This document shows positions 1 to 7,435 of a stretch of 26,214 bases of DNA, in pieces (the first letter of the stretch is position 1; the number at the start of each line of letters is the position of its first letter). Position numbers and translations under genes: made by a program. This DNA comes from Paramesorhizobium sp049065735 (GTDB taxonomy: Bacteria; Pseudomonadota; Alphaproteobacteria; Rhizobiales; Rhizobiaceae). Below the pieces are notes generated by a model. It saw only the letters and a list, made by a program, of their open reading frames with translations. It was not told the origin of the DNA and made no database searches. The stretch is taken from contig NZ_JBAKHD010000016.1 of the NCBI RefSeq assembly GCF_049065735.1, forward strand, positions 1 through 26,214, given 5' to 3'.

Positions 1-296
1 GGATCGGTGAACTTGACCGCTGTCCCCGGATACTTGGCGAGCGCGGCGGCGACCATCGCCGAAGGTGCTGCGCGGATGATGTTTTCCTGGACGGCGACGC
101 GCTTCAAATCGCTATGCACGATCGCATCGATCTCATCGCGGAACAGATAGAGCGCGCCGGTGACGGCGAGCGTGATCATGAAGGGTAGGACAAGCAGGCC
201 TGCATAGAAATGCCAGCGCCAGACGGCGCGATAGAGGTCGGACGCGGATCGCATGGCTGCGCCGGCATTGTCCCGACCGAGGGTCAGATCGGACAT
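1..296 (-). CDS. PepSY-domain inner-membrane protein (5' part)
   Basis: The first 98 codons of a gene that runs off the left edge. The reverse strand reads MSDLTLGRDNAG, then LYRAVWRWHFYAGL, a hydrophobic segment (LLVLPFMITLAVTGALYLF) and RDEIDAIVH. The W-x-W-H-x-Y-x-G motif followed by one helix is typical of the N-terminus of PepSY-associated TM proteins (PiuB/iron-regulated membrane protein family), usually four-helix proteins of roughly 400-500 residues. Such proteins often accompany TonB receptors and have been linked to ferric-siderophore reduction or processing. The start is the ATG at 294-296. The gene lies 40 bp downstream of the DUF2946 gene on the same strand, so the two probably form one transcript. 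The family call is firm; the exact role is inference. Confidence 0.85.
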   Translation of the reverse strand, partial: MSDLTLGRDNAGAAMRSASDLYRAVWRWHFYAGLLVLPFMITLAVTGALYLFRDEIDAIVHSDLKRVAVQENIIRAAPSAMVAAALAKYPGTAVKFTD

Positions 297-336
297 GGAA
301 TCTCTCCAAACGTAGGTTCTTGAATGGGAACGGACG

Positions 337-744
337 TCAGAGAGACAGCGGCGGTGCCCTTGGCTCGCCGATGAGGCCGCGGGGAAATGACCGCTGGACA
401 CCGGAAAAGACGGTATCGAGCTTGCCCGCGTCGGAACGAAACACCGCTGGCACGCTGGGAGCGCCATCGAGGATTGCCGGAACAGCGCCCGACGCAATCT
501 GGCAGAGCGAGGCGCAAGGACATTCCGGCGCCTTCTTTTGCGGCTGGCCATCCTGCTCTTCAAGCTGAAGCGCAGCCGCCCCGTCCGTCGTGCAGATGAC
601 GTGGAACGGATCGGCCGCCGAAGCCGCCATGACACCCTGAGCCAGCGCACCAAGCAGGCTTTGCAGCACCAGAAGCCAAGCAATCAGCAAGGCAAAAGCG
701 CCTGCCGACAGCCTGTCCTTCAAAAGGTGCCGCATATGTTGCAT
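337..744 (-). CDS. DUF2946 family protein
   Basis: A small protein of about 135 residues. It has an N-terminal hydrophobic helix (LSAGAFALLIAWLLVLQSLL), then an ICTTDG motif, a charged QLEEQDGQPQKK stretch and a Cys cluster (CPCASLCQIAS). The ICTxDG plus C-x-C-x4-C layout is that of DUF2946, a family found next to TonB receptors and PepSY proteins in iron and copper uptake loci; its function is unknown. The start is uncertain: GTG at 759, ATG at 744 and ATG at 735 are all possible, none with a clear Shine-Dalgarno. I chose 744 because it leaves a short basic stretch before the helix. A PepSY gene follows directly. The TonB receptor that normally precedes such a pair is not here; the cassette at 944-4237 lies where it would be expected. 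Confidence 0.75.
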   Translation of the reverse strand: MQHMRHLLKDRLSAGAFALLIAWLLVLQSLLGALAQGVMAASAADPFHVICTTDGAAALQLEEQDGQPQKKAPECPCASLCQIASGAVPAILDGAPSVPAVFRSDAGKLDTVFSGVQRSFPRGLIGEPRAPPLSL

Positions 745-888
745 GACCCAGTCTGCCACATTGTAGCCAGATTGTCAGTGCGTCAAAAGGTGCATTTGCC
801 TTAATTGGCCGCGATTGAGCGGACTACAATCGCCATAGATCCTGGTATCGCCGGGATCGGTTTTCCTGCTGGCCGGACTGGAGATCAA

Positions 889-923
889 GCGGGCAAGCGC
901 ATAGCGAAGAACGGCTTGCCCGC
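889..923. repeat. Perfect 10-bp inverted repeat (stem-loop)
   Basis: GCGGGCAAGC at 889-898 is matched by GCTTGCCCGC at 914-923 with a 15-nt loop. No T-run follows on either strand, so this is not a clear intrinsic terminator. It stands 21 bp before the left edge of the duplicated segment at 944 and may mark the end of the older flanking DNA. The rest of 745-943 shows no gene. Confidence 0.55.
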
Positions 924-943
924 CCTATGGTTCTCTGCGTCTT

Positions 944-1188
944 GTTATCAAAAAATCCGAATACATTATCAGAATGGATTCACATAAAGGGGAGAGATGA
1001 GAAACATTCAGCCTCCTTCCAGCCCGAGCCAGCCTTCGTCATCGCGACCGGTCACCGGTCCCGCGGACAACCCTCCTACTTCGCCGGGGCGAAGGTCTCC
1101 CACACAGCAAACGCCTGGAGCGCCTCCAGCACCTAACCCTCCCTCAACGGGCAGCCCATACGCAGAAGCCGCCCAGCGCATGCCTTCG
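944..1188 (+). repeat. Direct repeat block 1, copy A (upstream region plus N-terminal coding)
   Basis: This stretch is repeated at 2739-2983 with a constant offset of 1795 bp. It holds 53 bp upstream of the start codon and the first 64 codons of the 997 gene. Just upstream of the start are two TTATCA words 21 bp apart (945 and 966); the second is degenerate in the other copy. Because it includes non-coding DNA and the N-terminal region, it looks like a movable expression and export cassette. Confidence 0.8.
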
Positions 1189-2277
1189 CCTCTTCTTCGC
1201 CCGCTTGACCTCCTGGCTGAATACGCCGAGGTGGATGCTTTCAAAGAGTTGCGGGACATCCTGGAAGATGAGACGCAACAATCTGAGGACACGACGCCCG
1301 CGCGCCCGGATTCCCAGCCTCCCGGCCCATCGCACGCCGAGGTGGGGTCATCCGGCCCAAAGTCTGCCGAGGTAAACGCACCCGGCAGCCCTGATAAAAG
1401 GAGCCAGGGGAGCGGTGATCATTCGCTGCCTGCCCCTCCCCCGGCAAAGGTCCGCCGCCTCACGCCTTCTGATGTTCAGAGCCAAGGGTCTCAGGCACCG
1501 CAACCTGGTGTTACCGCTCAGCCGCCGGTTCACCCTATGCCCACTTCACCTAAATCTGCCGTGCCCAACGCACCGAGCACGTCCACGGGCGCGTCGGCGC
1601 GGACAAAGATTATCGATGACACGATCAGTGAGAATCGCGCTCAGCCAGATCGGGTGATTCAAGGGCTTCTGAAAGCAAAAGGGATTTCGAGGAGTCTGCA
1701 GGCAATTTATACCCGTCGTATAATGCTTGGTATACTATCATGTACAGAATGCCAAGAAAAAATATATGCCGATAAAGTAAAAAAGCACAAAACTGAAACC
1801 TACGGTCAAATCATCGACCGCCTTCGAAACGAGGATAATATAGAGATTCCCGCTCCAGCTGCGAAGAGATGTTACGACAAGGTGAAGAAGGAGGAAAAAG
1901 AAAAGGACGAGGCGCAATCGTCCGGTCAACAGGTGAAACGTCCGCCTGATGGGGTACAACCTCGTCCATCCCCTGTCACATGGACTGAGCAAGACCAACG
2001 ATTGGCTGACTTCTGGAAAGACGAAGCTTTAGAGCTGGCAGGAAAAAGGAGGAGTTTCGCAGACATTCAGCGCTTTTTCGCGCAACGCAGTCTTCGTGTT
2101 CCCGAAGGATTTATTAACGACATTCTGCGAGAGGCTGAGCAACGGGAGCATTCTCAAGCTGCAGGCTCATCGGCTGCTGCCCAATCACTGCAAGCCGCCT
2201 CTCCAAAAATTGCCGGCCCGTCCCGCCCCGAACAGGGAGGAGAAGCTGCTCCTCCAAGCCTGCCCTCAGACGGCTAA
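997..2277 (+). CDS. Pro/Ser-rich mosaic protein with HTH/Myb-like modules, effector candidate (paralogue 1)
   Basis: The protein has 426 residues and I do not recognise its family. Residues 1-200 are disordered-looking and rich in Pro, Ser, Gln and Thr, like many type III effector N-termini. From about residue 206 the composition changes to Lys/Glu/Ile-rich and the DNA becomes AT-rich (about 1690-1870). Three stretches could each form a three-helix unit: 206-243, 262-297 and 328-381. The last begins WTEQDQRLADFWKDEALEL and resembles Myb/SANT or GcrA-like domains, with a leading Trp and an LxxxW spacing. A Pro-rich tail (385-426) follows. The ATG at 997 is preceded by AAAGGGGAGAG. The N-terminus and middle are shared with the gene at 2792. 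An OTU gene starts 17 bp downstream and could be co-transcribed. Secretion and DNA binding are inference; no secretion system is in the window. Confidence 0.7.
   Translation: MRNIQPPSSPSQPSSSRPVTGPADNPPTSPGRRSPTQQTPGAPPAPNPPSTGSPYAEAAQRMPSPLLRPLDLLAEYAEVDAFKELRDILEDETQQSEDTTPARPDSQPPGPSHAEVGSSGPKSAEVNAPGSPDKRSQGSGDHSLPAPPPAKVRRLTPSDVQSQGSQAPQPGVTAQPPVHPMPTSPKSAVPNAPSTSTGASARTKIIDDTISENRAQPDRVIQGLLKAKGISRSLQAIYTRRIMLGILSCTECQEKIYADKVKKHKTETYGQIIDRLRNEDNIEIPAPAAKRCYDKVKKEEKEKDEAQSSGQQVKRPPDGVQPRPSPVTWTEQDQRLADFWKDEALELAGKRRSFADIQRFFAQRSLRVPEGFINDILREAEQREHSQAAGSSAAAQSLQAASPKIAGPSRPEQGGEAAPPSLPSDG
1270..1450 (+). repeat. Direct repeat block 2, copy A (near-identical coding)
   Basis: This is 181 bp matching 3158-3338. 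By eye I find only two differences, which lie in the codons just after the SPDK motif. It encodes the ETQQSEDTTPARPDSQPPG-type segment. Third codon positions are also unchanged, which points to recent duplication or gene conversion, in contrast to the very diverged cores that follow. Confidence 0.85.
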
Positions 2278-2294
2278 GACAGGAGGTCACTCTC

Positions 2295-2680
2295 ATGCGA
2301 AATCGCGGTATATGGGATCTTCAAGCAGGGGATCTTGCTATGCACGCCATTGCCGCCGTTCTGGGCCGCAGGGTGATCGTATCGATCACCACCGTCAAGG
2401 GGAGGCAGCGAGAACGCTTGACATTACACCGTGGGAGGGGCAGCGCGAACAAGGTCCTGCCATACCTATTTATCGTGGTACGGCAACGCATTATGATGCG
2501 TTTGTCAATGGGGAGTGGGTGAATGTAGCCCCTGATGGCGATTGCCTCTTTCGCGCTGTGCTGAGGAGCGCCAACATGGATTCCTCCTCCGAGGCGGGGC
2601 GCCGGCTGCGCGAGCGGGTTTGCGACCACATACTGGAAAATTCCGATCACTACAGCGACTTTTTTGTCGACAGGACCTGA
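2295..2680 (+). pseudogene. Circularly permuted OTU-type cysteine protease, frame split by one base
   Basis: The ATG at 2295 follows a strong AGGAGGT with a 7-nt spacer. Frame 1 begins MRNRGIWDLQ and continues AGDLAMHAIAAVLGRRVIV, matching the W-G-x-x-x-E-L-x-A-L-A region of the second half of OTU domains. At the GGGG run (2399-2402) the sense switches to the -1 frame, giving PIYRGTATHYDAF (the OTU His motif), then APDGDCLFRAVL (the OTU Asp/Cys motif) and the helix LRERVCDHILEN, stopping at 2680. Joined by a -1 shift, this is 128 residues with D81, C84 and H66. The His half precedes the Cys half, the reverse of canonical OTUs, yet every segment is present. OTU enzymes remove ubiquitin in eukaryotes, and bacterial ones are host-directed. 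The broken frame may be a mutation, a sequencing error, or -1 slippage (GGG re-pairs after slipping back one base). Confidence 0.72.
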
Positions 2681-2738
2681 TGCTTAATCGCGCAATAGCC
2701 CCCGCCTCTGTCCGCATACCCTTCATCCGCGATGATGC

Positions 2739-2983
2739 GTTATCAAAAAATCCGAATACAGTATCAGAATGGATTCACATAAAGGGGGGAGATGAGAAAC
2801 ATTCAGTCTCCTACCGACCCGAGCCAGCCTTCGTCATCGCGACCGGTCACCGGTCCCGCGGAGAACCCTCCTACTTCGCCGAGGCGAAGGTCTCCCACGC
2901 AGCAAACGCCTGGGACGCCTCCAGCACCTAACTCTCCCTCAACGGGCAGCCCATACGCGGAAGCCGCCCAGCGCATTCCTTCG
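2739..2983 (+). repeat. Direct repeat block 1, copy B
   Basis: This is the second copy of the 944-1188 segment. It differs by scattered substitutions and no indels over about 245 bp. The 3' edge falls where the two proteins diverge (residue 64-65). See copy A. Confidence 0.8.
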
Positions 2984-4237
2984 CTGCCTCCTCGCTCGCC
3001 TGGCCCCCTGGCTGAACTGGCTGAAGTGATTGAACCGGCTGAACGGGCTGAACCGGCTGAACTGGTTGAACTGGTTGAACAGGTTGGACAGGTTGAACTG
3101 GTTGAATCCGCCGAGGTGGATACTTTCGAAGAGTGGTTATGGGACGCTCTGCAAAGGGAGACGCAACAATCTGAGGACACGACGCCCGCGCGCCCGGATT
3201 CCCAGCCTCCCGGCCCATCGCACGCCGAGGTGGGGTCATCCGGCCCAAAGTCTGCCGAGGTAAACGCACCCGGCAGCCCTGATAAAGGGAGCCACGGGAG
3301 CGGTGATCATTCGCTGCCTGCCCCTCCCCCGGCAAAGGCCCCTCGCCTCGCATCTTACGATATTCAGGACCAAAGGCCTCAGCTAGCGCAACCTGATGTT
3401 CACGGCCAGCCGCCGGTTCCCCCTCCGCCTTCTCCATCGAGAGCTGCCGCGCCGGGCACCACGGACACACCGGTACTGAGAAAGAGCAAGCAGAGGGGAA
3501 ATCTTTCTAAAGAGGAGACAAAGGCAGTCGATGACATGCTCCGGGAGAATCGTGCTCTGTCAAATCCGGATCTTGCGAAGCTTTTAAAAGTCAGCAAGAC
3601 CTGCATTCGTAAGCACCGTATAAAACTCCAAATACCACCATCCTATAAATGCCAAGAAGAAGAACTATTTTCTAAAAAACAAAAGGAACATCCATCTAAA
3701 AATATTAAAGAAATCGTGAGACTTATTCAAGAGGAGGATCATGTAAATATTAGCTTAACGCAAGCTGAAGAATATTACACAAAGTTGCTTGGAAAAGGTA
3801 TACAAACTACTAATGAACCACTGTATAAGTTATCTGAAAAATGGGCTACTTCATCCCGCGCTACAGAAAGTAGACAACAGCCTACGCAGCCACAGGAAAA
3901 ACAGCCCAAGCAGCCACAGCCTGGGCTGGTATTGAGACCTGCTGCCCGGCCGACTGCGAGACCTGAGCCTTCCCGGCAGAGCCCCCCCGGTGCTGCTGCT
4001 CAGAGCGGCGGCCAACAGCCCGCGCAGGCATTGGCAGGCGTTTCGCGGACTGTGAGACCTGCGGCCCCGCCGGTTACAAGAGAGCAACGGTTGGCCCAAC
4101 TGAGACCCGAAGCTTTACGGATAGCGCGCGAGACGAGATCTCTCGAAGCTGTACGGGCCTTTTTTGCAAGAAATTTTCTTTTGGATGTCCCCATAAAAGA
4201 TATCGAGGAGGTGTTGCGTGCGGCCAAGCGGCCATGA
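2792..4237 (+). CDS. Pro/Ser-rich mosaic protein with HTH modules, effector candidate (paralogue 2)
   Basis: The protein has 481 residues. Residues 1-64 and about 123-184 are nearly identical to the gene at 997. Between them (73-105) lies an acidic run of Leu/Pro-Ala/Val-Glu triplets from a 9-bp tandem repeat. The core differs strongly from paralogue 1. Residues 238-283 (SKEETKAVDDML, then LSNPDLAKLLKVSKTCIRKH) look like a homeodomain-like helix-turn-helix, 286-332 could be a second helical unit, and 428-480 a third (EQRLAQLRPEALRIARETRS to VLRAAKRP) that aligns with the last module of paralogue 1. A Gln/Pro/Ala-rich linker occupies 355-428. The coding DNA at about 3600-3850 is AT-rich against GC-rich ends. 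The ATG at 2792 has GGGGGGAG just upstream. It is a possible secreted, DNA-binding protein; the function is unknown. Confidence 0.7.
   Translation: MRNIQSPTDPSQPSSSRPVTGPAENPPTSPRRRSPTQQTPGTPPAPNSPSTGSPYAEAAQRIPSLPPRSPGPLAELAEVIEPAERAEPAELVELVEQVGQVELVESAEVDTFEEWLWDALQRETQQSEDTTPARPDSQPPGPSHAEVGSSGPKSAEVNAPGSPDKGSHGSGDHSLPAPPPAKAPRLASYDIQDQRPQLAQPDVHGQPPVPPPPSPSRAAAPGTTDTPVLRKSKQRGNLSKEETKAVDDMLRENRALSNPDLAKLLKVSKTCIRKHRIKLQIPPSYKCQEEELFSKKQKEHPSKNIKEIVRLIQEEDHVNISLTQAEEYYTKLLGKGIQTTNEPLYKLSEKWATSSRATESRQQPTQPQEKQPKQPQPGLVLRPAARPTARPEPSRQSPPGAAAQSGGQQPAQALAGVSRTVRPAAPPVTREQRLAQLRPEALRIARETRSLEAVRAFFARNFLLDVPIKDIEEVLRAAKRP
3008..3106 (+). repeat. 9-bp tandem repeat, 11 imperfect units, in frame
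   Basis: The units are variants of CTGGCTGAA and CTGGTTGAA, encoding (L/P/R/V/Q)-(A/V/I)-(E/G). Paralogue 1 has a single unit at this place (LAE, codons 73-75). The unit length is a multiple of three, so copy number can change without breaking the frame. It encodes an acidic segment probably able to form a helix. Confidence 0.9.
3158..3338 (+). repeat. Direct repeat block 2, copy B
   Basis: This is the second copy of 1270-1450, at an offset of 1888 bp. The offset differs from block 1 by 93 bp because copy B carries the 9-bp repeat expansion and nearby differences between the two blocks. Confidence 0.85.
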
Positions 4238-4386
4238 CGAATAGAACCGCTCGTCGCCCTCTGGCTGGGAGAGCCGCCGCGCGCCCTTTCGCGCAGGGCT
4301 TCGTTGGACCGGCACAGCCGTTCCTGCTCGATCAATGCTTCTCGGCGGAAGGCGCGTCGAAAGTAAACAGTCCCCCCTCGCGTACA

Positions 4387-5142
4387 TTAAACAATCGACT
4401 CGTCGATGATGACGAGTGGCCGGCCCCTTGAGCAGGCTTCGATGCGTGCGTTGACGCGGTAAACATCCCGCAGCAGATGCTCGGTGATTACCTCGCGCGT
4501 CGGGCCGCTGGCTATCATGGCACTATCGGCGATCACAATGGTTTGCTCGCAATAGCGCAGGGCATGGTTGAGGTCATGGAGAGCGATCAGCACCGCCATT
4601 CCCGTGCGTGAGGACAGCTCCCGCATGAAGCCCAGCACCTCGACCTGCCGGAAGAGGTCGAGGGCGGAGGTGGGCTCATCCATCAGCAGCACGTCCGGCT
4701 CGCGCACGAGCGCCTGCGCGATGGAAACGAGCTGGCGCTGGCCGCCTGAGAGTTCGCCGAGGCTCTTGAAGGCAAGCGCCTCGATGCGCAGCGCGGCGAG
4801 GATGTCATCGATAGCGCGAAGCTCTCCGTCATGGACCTTCAGGCTCGAACCCTGCTTGGCCGCGAGCAGCACGGATTCATAGACGGTGAGGACCGCGTTC
4901 GCACCCGTATCCTGCGGCATGTAGCGGATGGCATCCTTGCCCTTCGCCGTATCCGACAGATGCACCGTGCCGGGGCCGGAGATGAGCCCGGCGATGCGCT
5001 TGAAGAGCGTCGATTTGCCCGCCGCGTTCGGACCTATGACGGCTGTCATGCTGCCGCCCTTCAAAACGCCGGTAGTGACATCGGCGAGCACGGTATGCTT
5101 GCCGTATTTGGCACCAAGCTTTTCGAGCGCGAGGCTTACCAT
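4387..5142 (-). CDS. ABC transporter ATPase, ferric-siderophore importer (FecE/FhuC type)
   Basis: The protein has 251 residues, starting at the ATG at 5142 (MVSLALEKLG). Motifs in order: Walker A GPNAAGKST, Q-loop YMPQDTGAN, signature LSGGQRQ, Walker B VLLMDEPTSALD and the H-loop ALHDLNHA, with all catalytic residues present. Length and motifs fit the iron-siderophore/haem/B12 importer ATPases of the FecCD system. The start overlaps the last codons of the permease, so translation is probably coupled. It is last in a three-gene minus-strand operon (binding protein, permease, ATPase) driven from the IRO-bearing promoter at about 7436. The 149 bp between its stop and the 2792 gene hold nothing I can assign. 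Confidence 0.93.
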   Translation of the reverse strand: MVSLALEKLGAKYGKHTVLADVTTGVLKGGSMTAVIGPNAAGKSTLFKRIAGLISGPGTVHLSDTAKGKDAIRYMPQDTGANAVLTVYESVLLAAKQGSSLKVHDGELRAIDDILAALRIEALAFKSLGELSGGQRQLVSIAQALVREPDVLLMDEPTSALDLFRQVEVLGFMRELSSRTGMAVLIALHDLNHALRYCEQTIVIADSAMIASGPTREVITEHLLRDVYRVNARIEACSRGRPLVIIDESIV

Positions 5143-6203
5143 GACCGTTTCCGATGGGTGAAAATGAGAACGAAGAAGAATGGCACACCGACAAGCGCCG
5201 TCATCACGCCGATGGGCAACACCGCACCGGGGATGAGCGTCTTGCTCGCCACCGAGGTAACCGACAGCAGCAACGCGCCGGTCAGCACCGAGGCGGGGAG
5301 GAAGAAGCGCTGATCCTCGCCCACCAGCATCCGCGCGATATGCGGACCGACAAGGCCGACAAAGCCGATGGTGCCGACGAAAGAAACCGGAATGGCCGCC
5401 AGCAGGCTGACGATCATCATCGTCTCCAGCCTCAGGTAGCGCACATTGACGCCGAGGCTCGCCGCCTTGTCTTCTCCCAGCCGCAGCGCGGTGAGCGCCC
5501 AGGCGCGCCGCGCGAAGAGCGGCACGGTGACGGCCAGGGTCACGGCGGTTATCGCCACCTTCGGCCATGTCGCCTTGGTCAGGCTGCCCATGGTCCAAAA
5601 CACCACGGCGGCGAGCGCCTGTTCCGAAGCCAGATACTGCAGCAGCGACAGGAGCGCATTGAAGGTAAAGACGAGCGCGATGCCGAGCAGCACGATCGTT
5701 TCGACCGTCACTCCGCGCATGGTCGAGGCGAAATGAATGAACAGCGCCGCCAGCATTGCCATGAGAAAAGCATTGGCCGGCACCATGAATTCGAGCGCCA
5801 GCGGAAACACCGCGACGCCCGCCACCAGCGCCAGCGCGGCACCGAAACCGGCGGCGGCGGAAATGCCGAGCGTGAAGGGGCTCGCAAGCGGATTGGCGAG
5901 GATCGTCTGCATCTGCGCGCCGGCGACCGAAAGCGACGCGCCGACGGTCACCGCCATCAGCGCGATCGGCATGCGAATGTCCCAGATCACCACACGCAAC
6001 TGGTCGCTGACGCTGGCGGGATAGAACAGCGCGGTGAGAACCTCCGACAGCGAATAACGCGCGGGGCCGAGAGCCATATCGACGGCAATGCTGACACACA
6101 GGCCCACGACGAGCACTGCAATGAGAATCGCGCGCCGGAAAACCAGCGCGCGGTATGTCTCGCGGGAGGCAAGCGCCCCGCTATTTCCCGAGATCGCCGC
6201 CAT
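5136..6203 (-). CDS. FecCD-family ABC permease
   Basis: The protein has 355 residues and many hydrophobic segments. Family hallmarks are visible: IRMPIALMAVTVGASLSVAGAQMQ near the N-terminus, NPLASPFTLGISAAAGFGAALAL, and GTIGFVGLVGPHIARMLVG near the C-terminus (the loop that contacts the ATPase). This is a BtuC/FhuB/FecCD inner-membrane permease for iron-siderophore import. Only one permease gene is present, so it should act as a homodimer, as BtuC does, rather than as a FecC-FecD pair. The ATG at 6203 overlaps the stop of the binding-protein gene (TGATG), and the 3' end overlaps the ATPase start by 7 bases. Confidence 0.93.
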   Translation of the reverse strand: MAAISGNSGALASRETYRALVFRRAILIAVLVVGLCVSIAVDMALGPARYSLSEVLTALFYPASVSDQLRVVIWDIRMPIALMAVTVGASLSVAGAQMQTILANPLASPFTLGISAAAGFGAALALVAGVAVFPLALEFMVPANAFLMAMLAALFIHFASTMRGVTVETIVLLGIALVFTFNALLSLLQYLASEQALAAVVFWTMGSLTKATWPKVAITAVTLAVTVPLFARRAWALTALRLGEDKAASLGVNVRYLRLETMMIVSLLAAIPVSFVGTIGFVGLVGPHIARMLVGEDQRFFLPASVLTGALLLSVTSVASKTLIPGAVLPIGVMTALVGVPFFFVLIFTHRKRSW

Positions 6204-7339
6204 CAGCCCTGACCGTCCTTTAGCGAGACGAAATAGCCGGGCTTATAGTCGAGCGGCAGGAAGCGCTCATGCAATTCCCTGAACGTCGCCACCGGATCGA
6301 GGTCCGTGAACAGATCCGGGTGCAGCCACTTCGCCATCTCCTGGATGGCGACGAACTGGTAAGGGTTGTTATAGAACTGGTGCCAGATGGCGTGGACATT
6401 TTTGTCCTTCACCGCCTTGACGCCGGTGAAAGCCGGGCGTTTGGTCAGGGCCTCGAGCTTTTCCCTCGCCAGCTTCTCATCCGCGCCATAGCCGACGCCG
6501 ACCCATTTACCATCAGGCACATAGCCCTGCCAGTTGCCGCCGGTGATGATGATCTGGTCCGGGTTGGAGGCGATAATCTGCTCCGGATTGATGTTGCCGA
6601 AGGTGCCGGGAATGATATCCTTCGCCATGTTCTTGCCGCCGGCAATCTCGACCATCCTGCCGAAATTCTCGTCGCCGAACGACATGCAGCAATCGTCGGA
6701 ATAACCGCCCGCGCGCTCCATGAACACCAGCGGCTTCGGCGGGTTGGCCTTTGCCAGCACATCCGTCACTTTGGCGATGTTATCAGTGCGGAACTTGATG
6801 AAGTCCTCGGCCTTGGCGTCATTGCCAAAGAGCCTGCCGATAATGCGAATGCTGGCTTCGGTATTTTCTATCGGCTTTTCGCGGAAGTCGATATAGACGA
6901 CCGGGATGCCCACCTTGCCGAGCTTCTCGATATAACCCGCTTCCTCGGTCGCGGTTTTGGCGTCGATATTCATGACGACGACATCGGGCTTCAGCGCCAC
7001 CGCCTGCTCGACATCGAAGGTGCCTTCCTTCATGCCGCCGAAGGTGGGCAGTTTGGCAATATCGGGATATTTCGCCAGATAGGCGGAATAGGTCTCAGGA
7101 TCGGCCTTGGAAAGATCGTCGCGCCAGCCGACCACGCGCTTGAAGGGATTATCTCGGTCGAGGATAGCGGTGAAATAGACCTGCCGTCCCTCGCCGAGAA
7201 TGACGCGGCTGACCGGCACATTGACCTCGACCTCGCGACCGGCAATGTCTGTGATTATGACTTTCTCGGCCAGTGCCTCGCGCGGCACAATCACGAACCA
7301 CATGATGGCGGCCAACGCCGCCTTGCCAAGGAACCGCAT
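6203..7339 (-). CDS. Periplasmic iron-siderophore binding protein 1 (FecB/TroA fold)
   Basis: The protein has 378 residues. I chose the ATG at 7339 because it gives a clean Sec signal peptide (MRFLGKAALAAIMWFVIV, then REALA cleavage) with GAGGGGAG upstream; an in-frame start at 7396 is less convincing. The mature protein begins KVIITDIAGREVEVNVPVSR, the usual opening of type III periplasmic binding proteins, and contains ALKPDVVVM and IASNPDQIII. At about 370 residues it is longer than typical FecB-like proteins and carries a YSDDCCMSFG motif with two adjacent cysteines that its paralogue at 10559 also has. It heads the importer operon. The substrate is probably the carboxylate siderophore made by the neighbouring operon, by context only. 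Confidence 0.9.
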   Translation of the reverse strand: MRFLGKAALAAIMWFVIVPREALAEKVIITDIAGREVEVNVPVSRVILGEGRQVYFTAILDRDNPFKRVVGWRDDLSKADPETYSAYLAKYPDIAKLPTFGGMKEGTFDVEQAVALKPDVVVMNIDAKTATEEAGYIEKLGKVGIPVVYIDFREKPIENTEASIRIIGRLFGNDAKAEDFIKFRTDNIAKVTDVLAKANPPKPLVFMERAGGYSDDCCMSFGDENFGRMVEIAGGKNMAKDIIPGTFGNINPEQIIASNPDQIIITGGNWQGYVPDGKWVGVGYGADEKLAREKLEALTKRPAFTGVKAVKDKNVHAIWHQFYNNPYQFVAIQEMAKWLHPDLFTDLDPVATFRELHERFLPLDYKPGYFVSLKDGQG

Positions 7340-7435
7340 TATCCAGTAACTCCCCTCGCGCATGATCCCGGAACGTCGCAGACATTTTGTGACCATGTGC
7401 GGATCAAAAGAAAACTGAGGCCTTCTATTATTTCC

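Noticed and set aside
1738..1998. A hydrophobic 86-codon minus-strand frame that could pass for a small membrane protein
   Set aside because: It is simply the complement of the Lys/Glu-rich AT-rich core of the 997 gene; no ribosome binding site stands out.
2096..2680. The long frame containing HYDAF and DGDCLFRAV read as one 194-residue OTU protein
   Set aside because: Its first 105 or so residues overlap the 997 gene out of frame and are not protein-like. The true N-terminal part lies in the other frame from the ATG at 2295, which has a strong ribosome binding site.
4260..4310. Short hairpin GCCCT...AGGGC after the importer operon as an intrinsic terminator
   Set aside because: The stem is only 5 bp and no T-run follows on the minus strand.
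4387..6099. A single 570-codon open frame spanning the permease and ATPase
   Set aside because: Its first 320 or so codons are an out-of-frame reading of the permease (low-complexity Arg/Gly/Ala-rich). The real permease and ATPase are in different frames with clear motifs and a normal 7-base overlap.
5154..6212. A 352-codon plus-strand frame opposite the permease
   Set aside because: It is His/Arg/Gln-rich and repetitive, typical of the complement of a hydrophobic high-GC gene, with no domain pattern.
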